Below are positions 58,245-64,000 of a stretch of DNA of 64,000 bases, piece by piece. The DNA lies in NCBI RefSeq assembly GCF_000590925.1, contig NZ_CP004372.1, forward strand, positions 196,001 through 260,000, written 5' to 3'. The stretch is from Roseibacterium elongatum DSM 19469 (GTDB lineage Bacteria; Pseudomonadota; Alphaproteobacteria; Rhodobacterales; Rhodobacteraceae). Within the stretch, counting starts at the first letter, position 1, and every line of letters begins with the position of its first letter. Made by a program: the position numbers and the translations under genes. The notes beneath the pieces are model-generated. The model had not been told where the DNA came from. It was given only the letters and a program-made list of their open reading frames with translations, and made no database searches.

Positions 58245-59471
58245 ATGCCCCTGCCCCTTGCCCGCCACGCCCTTGCCACGGGCCTTGTTCTTGGCCTGTC
58301 CATTTCCGCTACGCCACTGATTTCGCAGGATTTCAGCCTGCCGTCGACCTTCGGCGAAATCTCGGTCAGCGCGGGGTTCATGCCCGATCCCAACTGGGTT
58401 CACGTGCTCGCGGGCGGCGAGGCGTTGCGCGAGTTTCCCGACGCCAATACCGGCAACCGCTGCGCCGGCCATTTCGCCGAGGCGCCCGATTTCCGCATCT
58501 TCTTCGAGCCCGGCTCCGGCCTCCCCCTCTCCTTCTACGTCGAATCCCGCGACGACACCGTCCTCCTCGTCAACACCCCCGACGCGCAGTGGCATTGCAA
58601 CGATGACAGTTCGGGGCTGAACCCGTCACTGACCTTCGACAGCCCGCAGCCGGGCCAATACGATATCTGGGTCGGCACCTACCAGGCCAGCAATGGCACC
58701 TACCCCGCCGCGATCCTCGGCATCACCGAGTTGGAGCCCTTTGCCGACACCTTCGCCCGCGCCTTCTTCGGCGAGGATGACCGCATCGTGATGGACGCCA
58801 CCCAAAGCCCCTGGAACATGATCGGTTTCGTCGATCTGTCGGACTCCAGTTGCACGGGCGCCCTGATCGGCCCGCAGACCGTGCTGACCGCGGCGCATTG
58901 CCTGGCCGACCAGGGCGCGATCACGGGCACGCCGGTCGAGTTCCTGGCCGGGTATGACCGGGGCGACGCGGTCGCCCGGTCGGCCATCACGGGCTACCAT
59001 GTGCCAGCCTCGTGGATGATGGGCGAACAGGAAGGTTACGACTTCGCCTTCCTGTACCTGGCCGATCCCATTGGCGAACAGATCGGCTGGATGGATGTCG
59101 GGCCACTGACGCCCGAGGACGTGGCCGCCGAACTGGCGGGCACCGGCCCCGACATCATGCAGGCCGGCTACAGCTATGACCAACAGGGCGTGCTGACCGG
59201 CAACCTCGATTGCCCGTTCATCGAACTCGGCGGACAGAACACGCTGATCCACCAATGCGACACGCTGCAAGGTGACTCGGGCTCGCCGCTGTTTATCGAA
59301 ACCGGCGGGCGCTATCGGATCATCGGGGTGGAGTCGCGCACCGACGCGATGCCGCGCGCGCAGTTCGACCGCAACGTCGCGATGCACACGGACTATGTGC
59401 TGGCCGAGTTGCAGGCGCTGATAACGCAGACGGGGTCGGGTGGCGGCACGCGCCCGCCCGAAACCAAGTAA
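58245..59471 (+). CDS. Secreted trypsin-like serine protease
   Basis: A 408-residue secreted protein. A signal peptide covers about 1-28 (ALATGLVLGLSISATPLISQ). A novel-looking N-terminal domain follows (about 40-160, with TGNRCAGHF and WHCNDDSSGLNPSLTFDSPQ, resembling a pre-peptidase-type domain with a possible Cys pair). The S1 protease domain comes next, with His in LTAAHCLA, Asp in GYDFAFLYL and Ser in QGDSGSPLF. Secretion and a complete triad suggest activity, perhaps regulated by the N-terminal domain. CGGAGG precedes the ATG at 58245. A TGTAC array lies 130-170 bp upstream. Confidence 0.9.
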   Translation: MPLPLARHALATGLVLGLSISATPLISQDFSLPSTFGEISVSAGFMPDPNWVHVLAGGEALREFPDANTGNRCAGHFAEAPDFRIFFEPGSGLPLSFYVESRDDTVLLVNTPDAQWHCNDDSSGLNPSLTFDSPQPGQYDIWVGTYQASNGTYPAAILGITELEPFADTFARAFFGEDDRIVMDATQSPWNMIGFVDLSDSSCTGALIGPQTVLTAAHCLADQGAITGTPVEFLAGYDRGDAVARSAITGYHVPASWMMGEQEGYDFAFLYLADPIGEQIGWMDVGPLTPEDVAAELAGTGPDIMQAGYSYDQQGVLTGNLDCPFIELGGQNTLIHQCDTLQGDSGSPLFIETGGRYRIIGVESRTDAMPRAQFDRNVAMHTDYVLAELQALITQTGSGGGTRPPETK

Positions 59472-59511
59472 GGCCGCGGCCCGGCGTCACCAGCGCCGGG
59501 CCAGCGTCGGG

Positions 59512-60867
59512 TTACCCCGCGATCTGCGGGTAATGCGGCGCGTAGATCCCGGCGAGGCGGGCGATGGCGGCCTCGGGTGTCATCTCTTCGCTTTCGCCGG
59601 TGCGGCGGCTGGTCAACTCGACCATGCCGGATTTGAGGCCCCGCGGCCCCACAGTGATGCGCCAGGGCAGGCCGATCAGGTCCATCGTGGCGAATTTCGC
59701 ACCGGCCCGTTCGGAGCGGTCGTCATAGAGCGGTTCCAGCCCCTTGGCCGTGACCGCCTTGTACAGGTCCTCGCAGGCCGCGTCGCAACCGGCATCGCCC
59801 TGTTTGAGGTTCACGATCCCCACCTGGTAGGGCGTCACGCCCTCGGGCCAGATGATGCCGTTCTCGTCATGGCTGGCCTCGATGATCGCCCCGACGAGGC
59901 GGCTGACGCCGATCCCGTGCGACCCCATATGCACCGGCACGCGGCCACCCTGCCCGTCATCGACAACGGCGCCCATGGCCTCGGAATACTTGGTGCCGAA
60001 ATAGAAGATCTGGCCCACCTCGATGCCGCGCGCAACGCGGCGGCGTTCCTCGGGAACGTCGGCCCAAACGGCCTCGTCATGGGTTTCGTCGGTGCGGGCG
60101 TAGCGGCTGGTGAATTCCTCCAGCACGGCGCGGCACTGGTCGTGGCTGTCATAATCGATCGTGCGGTCGCCGAATTTCAGATCGGTGATCTCGCTGTCAT
60201 AGAACACTTCGGACTCGCCCGTCTCGGCCAACACCAGGAATTCATGCGTGTCGTCGCCGCCGATCGGGCCGCTGTCGGCGCGCATCGGGATCGCCTGAAG
60301 GCCCATGCGCTCGTAGGTACGCAGGTAGCTGACGAGGTGGCGGTTATAGGCGTGCAGCGCGTCCTCTTTGGTCAGGTCGAAATTGTAACCATCCTTCATC
60401 AGAAACTCGCGGCCCCGCATCACGCCGAACCGCGGGCGGATCTCGTCACGGAATTTCCATTGGATGTGGTAGAGGGTCAGCGGCAGATCCTTGTAGCTGG
60501 TCACGTGGCTGCGAAAGATATCGGTGATCAGCTCTTCGTTGGTGGGACCATAGAGCATGTCGCGATCATGGCGGTCGCGGATGCGCAGCATCTCGGGGCC
60601 ATAGGCGTCATAGCGGCCCGATTCCTTCCACAGGTCGGCCGATTGCAGGGTCGGCATCAGCATCGGGATGTGACCGGCGCGCACCTGTTCCTCGTGGACG
60701 ATCTGTTCGATCCGGCGCAGAACCTTGTAGCCAAGCGGCAGCCAGGAATAGATCCCGGCGCTGGCCTGTTTGATCATGCCCGCGCGCAGCATGTAGCGGT
60801 GGCTGACGATCTGCGCCTCGGCGGGCGTTTCTTTGAGAACGGGAAGGAAGTATCGGGAAAGGCGCAT
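59512..60867 (-). CDS. proS: Proline--tRNA ligase (alphaproteobacterial short form)
   Basis: A 451-residue class II synthetase charging tRNA-Pro. The start [46 protein letters not shown] is diagnostic. The core motif 2 is [24 protein letters not shown], and [31 protein letters not shown] leads into the anticodon domain. The 180-residue INS editing domain present in most bacterial ProRS is absent; this is normal for alphaproteobacteria. Convergent with the protease gene; the gap is 40 bp. Confidence 0.96.
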   Translation of the reverse strand: MRLSRYFLPVLKETPAEAQIVSHRYMLRAGMIKQASAGIYSWLPLGYKVLRRIEQIVHEEQVRAGHIPMLMPTLQSADLWKESGRYDAYGPEMLRIRDRHDRDMLYGPTNEELITDIFRSHVTSYKDLPLTLYHIQWKFRDEIRPRFGVMRGREFLMKDGYNFDLTKEDALHAYNRHLVSYLRTYERMGLQAIPMRADSGPIGGDDTHEFLVLAETGESEVFYDSEITDLKFGDRTIDYDSHDQCRAVLEEFTSRYARTDETHDEAVWADVPEERRRVARGIEVGQIFYFGTKYSEAMGAVVDDGQGGRVPVHMGSHGIGVSRLVGAIIEASHDENGIIWPEGVTPYQVGIVNLKQGDAGCDAACEDLYKAVTAKGLEPLYDDRSERAGAKFATMDLIGLPWRITVGPRGLKSGMVELTSRRTGESEEMTPEAAIARLAGIYAPHYPQIAG

Positions 60868-60937
60868 CTGGCGAACCCTTTGAAACCTGAGTGTCCAGAC
60901 GGGTCTAAGCCAAGGCGAAACCGCTCACAAGCGGTGC

Positions 60938-61147
60938 TCAGACATTCGGCGCCCCGCCGGACGGGGCGGCAGAGCCGCCGCCGCGCGGTCCCGGCGCGGG
61001 GCGCGACGGGGGGCGGTCGATTCCCCAGCCGCCCGAGGGGGTGCCATACACACCGGCCTCGGCCGGGCGCATCCCGATCCACAGCGTGGCGGCGACCAGG
61101 ACGATCAGGGCGATCAAGGCCATCGAAAGCGTCTTCAGAACCGACAT
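60938..61147 (-). CDS. Small membrane-anchored Pro/Gly-rich protein (69 aa)
   Basis: A 69-residue protein with one N-terminal hydrophobic segment (LSMALIALIVLVAATLWIGM) followed by a Gly/Pro/Ser/Arg-rich extracytoplasmic tail (SGGWGIDRPPSRPAPGPRGGG). AGGAGG stands before the ATG, which supports translation. The family is not recognised. It lies 70 bp upstream of proS on the same strand. Confidence 0.6.
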   Translation of the reverse strand: MSVLKTLSMALIALIVLVAATLWIGMRPAEAGVYGTPSGGWGIDRPPSRPAPGPRGGGSAAPSGGAPNV

Positions 61148-61321
61148 GGCGGCCTCCTGTTTCTCAGGAACGGTCCGATCCTGCGCCGCACGACCATCCG
61201 TCGACAGTCAGGCAAACCCGATCCAGCCGCAAAAGCGGGCCCGCAGGATCAGGCAGGGGGATCCGGGGCCGGCCATGTGAAAGGGGAAAGGGGACAGCGG
61301 CCAGCCCCGGAAGAGACACAC

Positions 61322-61426
61322 CTAGATCGACATCGCCGAAACGGCCGAGGGGCCGAACACCATGACCGAAAACATCACGACAATCACGAAGACGAGGGAA
61401 TACGCGAGGTAGTTCAGCAAGGTCAT
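61322..61426 (-). CDS. Small hydrophobic protein (34 aa)
   Basis: An open frame of 34 residues, MTLLNYLAYSLVFVIVVMF and on to SVMVFGPSAVSAMSI, almost entirely one membrane helix. A GGAA-type ribosome site lies 10-13 bp before the ATG. It is in frame from ATG 61426 to TAG 61322-61324. It is too short to judge by homology, and the only support is the composition, start and context among small membrane genes near proS. Confidence 0.5.
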   Translation of the reverse strand: MTLLNYLAYSLVFVIVVMFSVMVFGPSAVSAMSI

Positions 61427-61520
61427 GGCATCATTTCCGGCACTGGTGCAAATCCAGGTGCTGACCTTACGTTAGGCCAGCGCGCCGGGGCACACTATGC
61501 GGGGAATCCCTACCACCCGG

Positions 61521-63098
61521 TTAAGCGCCGCCTTCGACGATGGGCTCGGCCCCGAGCGCGCCGGCAAGCGCCTTGAACCGGGCCTCGGTCACCTCGCCGA
61601 ACAGGGCGCGGCCTTGCTCGGTTTTCAACGTCAGGATCAACTCGTGCCGCTGCGGGCGATAGCGCAGCGCCCCGTGATCGGTCGGTTTCTCGACGGTGAA
61701 CATCGCGCCGAAGCGCATGGCGCGGCCGAGGATCTCGGCCTCGGTCACCTTGGCGGCCGGCAGCAGCGCCAGCAGCGCCTCGTCGAAACTGGTATTGGCG
61801 CGGTTGCCCTTGTAGCGGTGCAGCAGGGCCAGCCCCAGAAAGACGCGTTCGGCATGGGTCATCCCGCCCAGGTTGGCCCGCGTGGCATTGTCGAAACAGA
61901 CCTCGGCGCGGTAATCGGGATGCGCGCGCCAACTGACGTCATGCAGCAGGCAGGCGGCGCGGATCAGGCGGCGTTTCTCGGGGCGGGCGCGGGGAAACAG
62001 CGGCTCGACGAAATAATAGAGCGCGCGGCCGAACCCCGGCATCCGGGCCGAGGACGCCTCGGCATGGCGCGCGGCCTCGATCAGCGGGTCGCGTTGGCGC
62101 AGTGCCGGCGTCATCTGTTCATAAAGCAACCCCTCGCGGATCCCGTAAGAGGAAATCGCGACCTCCTGCGGCCTGAGTTCCCGCACAAGGCGTTTCAGCA
62201 CCTCGGAGGCCAGCGGCACCAGCCGCATCCGTTCGGCCGAGGTGCCGGTGCGGCTGCGCAGCGCATCGGGGTCGGTCTTGGCGATGAACTTGATCGTGTC
62301 GAGGATGGCCTTGGGCTTCATCCGGTATTCGTGCAGCACCTTGAGCGGGTAGCCGCGGCGTTCCATGTCGACCCGCGCGATGGCCCGCCAACTGCCCCCC
62401 ACCAGGAACAGGCGTTTGGGTTTGGTGTCGAAATGCGACGCCAACTCGCCCACGCGGGCCTTGATATGGGTGCGGACGGCCTTCTTGCCGCCCTTGATCC
62501 CCATCAGCTTCAGCGGCCCGAGATCGGAGGTCTTGCGCGTGCCCACCCGCCCGTCGCCGGTCAGCTGCGCCAGTTCCATGGACGAGCCGCCGATATCGCA
62601 GATCAACCCCTCGGCCCCCGGCCAGCCGACCAGCACCCCCTGGGCCGACAGCCGCGCCTCTTCCGCGCCATCGACGATGCGGATGTCCAGGCCCGTTTCG
62701 GCCTGCACCTCGGCGCGGAAGGCGGGGCCATCCTCGGCGTCGCGCACCGCCGCCGTCGCCACGGTCAAGAGCGGCGCCACCCCCATGCCCCGCGTCAGCG
62801 CGGCAAACCGGCGTAGCGCGGCCAGCGCGCGCACCCGCCCCTCGGGGTTCAGCCGACCGGTTTGCGCAAAGCCCGCACCCAGACCACACAGGATCTTTTC
62901 ATTGTAGAAATAGGCCGGGCTGCGCGCGGCCCCGTCGAACACCACCAGCCGGACCGAGTTCGACCCGATGTCGATCACGCCCACCCGCTTGAGCGCCTGC
63001 GCCTCGGGCGCATCGAACAGGGGCACGCCGAACGGCCCCCATTCGGGATGCAGTCCAACCGGGCTCGTGGGGCCCGAAGCCATCGCGCGCTGCGTCAT
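61521..63098 (-). CDS. ppx: Ppx/GppA family exopolyphosphatase
   Basis: A 525-residue sugar-kinase/ASKHA-fold hydrolase that degrades polyphosphate or pppGpp. Motifs: VGVIDIGSNSVRLVVFD (phosphate 1, about 39-55), TVATAAVRDAEDGPAF, ICDIGGSSMELAQL (phosphate 2), and SYGIREGLLYEQM. A C-terminal HD-like helical region extends the protein (AACLLHDVSWRAHPDYRAE). It lies downstream of ppk on the same strand (55 bp gap), so synthesis and breakdown of polyphosphate are linked. ATG 63098 is used; the TTG two codons upstream has no better site. Confidence 0.93.
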   Translation of the reverse strand: MTQRAMASGPTSPVGLHPEWGPFGVPLFDAPEAQALKRVGVIDIGSNSVRLVVFDGAARSPAYFYNEKILCGLGAGFAQTGRLNPEGRVRALAALRRFAALTRGMGVAPLLTVATAAVRDAEDGPAFRAEVQAETGLDIRIVDGAEEARLSAQGVLVGWPGAEGLICDIGGSSMELAQLTGDGRVGTRKTSDLGPLKLMGIKGGKKAVRTHIKARVGELASHFDTKPKRLFLVGGSWRAIARVDMERRGYPLKVLHEYRMKPKAILDTIKFIAKTDPDALRSRTGTSAERMRLVPLASEVLKRLVRELRPQEVAISSYGIREGLLYEQMTPALRQRDPLIEAARHAEASSARMPGFGRALYYFVEPLFPRARPEKRRLIRAACLLHDVSWRAHPDYRAEVCFDNATRANLGGMTHAERVFLGLALLHRYKGNRANTSFDEALLALLPAAKVTEAEILGRAMRFGAMFTVEKPTDHGALRYRPQRHELILTLKTEQGRALFGEVTEARFKALAGALGAEPIVEGGA

Positions 63099-63153
63099 GG
63101 GCAAAGTGTTTGCACGGGGCCATGGACCGCGTCAATCGTCACGCGCGCGCGCC

Positions 63154-64000
63154 TCAATCCTCTCCATGCGTCAATTCGGGCACATCCTTGGCCCCGGCCG
63201 ACCCGCGCCCGGACAGCGACGGGTTTTCCATGAAGAAACGGTGGCAGGAAAACGGGTTGTCCAGCTGCGACAGGTCGGGGCGCAGGAAACTGCCATCGGG
63301 TTGCAGCACCCACGATTGCGCCACATCGGCCAGGTTCGCCGCCATGATCTGGCTGACGATCTGCGCCTTGACCGTGTTGTTGGTGCATTCGACCAGCGTT
63401 TCCACCCGACGGTTGAGGTTGCGCCCCATCCAGTCGGCCGACGAGATGAAGACCCGCGCCTTTTTCGACGGCAACCCTGTGCCGTTGCCGAAACAGACGA
63501 TGCGGCTGTGTTCGAGGAACCGGCCCACGATGGATTTCACGCGGATGTTTTCCGACAGCCCCTTCACGCCGGGGCGGATGCCGCAGATGCCGCGGATCAC
63601 CAGATCGATCTTCACGCCCGCCTGGCTGGCCTCGTACAGCGCATCGATCACGTCGGGTTCGATCAGGCTGTTCATCTTGGCCCAGACCATCGCGGGCTTG
63701 CCGGCGCGGGCATGCTCGGCCTCGGCGCGCAGGTTCTCGATGATCGTCGACTTCAACGTCAGGGGCGAGATCGACAGGTTTTCCAGCCCCTCGGGTTCGG
63801 CATAACCGCCCACGTAGTTGAAGACCTTGGTGGCATCGCGTCCCAACGCATCGTCGCAGGTGAACAGCGACAGGTCGGTATAGATGCGCGCCGTGATGGG
63901 ATGGTAGTTTCCTGTCCCGAAATGGGTATAGGTCACCAGCCGGTCGCCCTCGCGCCGGACCACGGTGCTGATCTTGGCATGGGTCTTGTAGGTGATGAAC
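63154..64000 (-). CDS. ppk1: Polyphosphate kinase 1, C-terminal part
   Basis: The last 281 codons of PPK1; the gene extends past the right edge. The visible part starts in the C-terminal catalytic region ([34 protein letters not shown]). KTHAK and the GTGNYHP loop are family hallmarks; [41 protein letters not shown] and GRFLEHSRI follow. PPK1 makes polyphosphate from ATP through a phospho-His intermediate; that His is probably in KTHAK. Followed by ppx. The N-terminal domains are not visible. Confidence 0.95.
   Translation of the reverse strand, partial: FITYKTHAKISTVVRREGDRLVTYTHFGTGNYHPITARIYTDLSLFTCDDALGRDATKVFNYVGGYAEPEGLENLSISPLTLKSTIIENLRAEAEHARAGKPAMVWAKMNSLIEPDVIDALYEASQAGVKIDLVIRGICGIRPGVKGLSENIRVKSIVGRFLEHSRIVCFGNGTGLPSKKARVFISSADWMGRNLNRRVETLVECTNNTVKAQIVSQIMAANLADVAQSWVLQPDGSFLRPDLSQLDNPFSCHRFFMENPSLSGRGSAGAKDVPELTHGED

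Noticed and set aside
59512..60867. Truncated proS lacking its editing domain
   Set aside because: The short form without the INS domain is normal for alphaproteobacteria, and both ends are intact.

Overview
The window is a gene-dense, GC-rich chromosomal segment of an alphaproteobacterium, most likely Rhodobacteraceae (roseobacter/Rhodobacter group). Support comes from the phaZ-phaC-phaP-phaR order with CTGC-N3-GCAG operators, a short-form ProS, a Rhodobacterales-type SurE-Pcm-NlpD block, ThyX in place of ThyA, and bchE/bchJ behind a perfect PpsR operator. The last point suggests bacteriochlorophyll synthesis, i.e. an anoxygenic phototroph.

Layout. 1-4.4 kb: amine/polyamine catabolism (glutamine-synthetase-like enzyme, PuuB-like oxidase, two PLP aminotransferases). 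4.4-9.0 kb: polyhydroxybutyrate cluster. 9.0-11.3 kb: a frameshifted SDR and an HpsN-like dehydrogenase of the histidinol dehydrogenase family. 12.1-19.8 kb: a LacI-controlled operon for a sugar or glycosylglycerate ABC importer with a GH63/MGH1-like hydrolase. 20-23 kb: two alpha/beta hydrolases and an MFS transporter. 23.2-26.7 kb: thrS, a quinone-oxidoreductase-like gene and a small membrane protein. 27.0-29.7 kb: a bufferin-type RiPP operon (DUF2282 precursor, MNIO enzyme, DUF2063 partner, DoxX). 30-33 kb: ArsC-like protein, cold-shock protein, glycosyltransferase, pentapeptide-repeat membrane protein. 33.4-39.9 kb: yajC-secD-secF, TauE, Mth938-like, DUF1194, gloA, thyX. 39.9-42.5 kb: accessory patch with an AT-rich DUF3800 gene and an IS3-family element sitting inside a DUF2177 gene. 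42.6-47.6 kb: serS, TspO-like, surE, pcm, nlpD-like. 48-51.7 kb: bchJ-bchE and a cyclopropane-fatty-acid-synthase-like gene. 51.8-56.4 kb: SMR pump, HAD phosphatase, carB. 56.4-58 kb: AT-rich pair of unknown genes and an orphan BrnA antitoxin. 58.2-64 kb: secreted trypsin-like protease, proS, two small membrane proteins, ppx, ppk.

Four kinds of non-coding structure are not explained by the genes. (1) Six copies of an oriented 22-bp AT-rich box lie 67-120 bp past stop codons, always on the strand of the gene they follow. (2) Three arrays carry TGTAC,TGTAC,TGTAC,TGAC at exactly 11-bp phase. (3) Three copies of a GGCGGGA-N4-TCCCGCC palindrome each adjoin a foreign-looking gene, and two of them supply that neighbour's TAG stop. 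(4) Clustered palindromes sit between the two permease genes and after several operons.

Five genes (phaR, the SDR, the MFS transporter, the quinone-oxidoreductase-like gene and bufC) are broken by single-base indels inside C/G homopolymers. This pattern looks more like sequencing error than decay. I saw no tRNA, rRNA or CRISPR.
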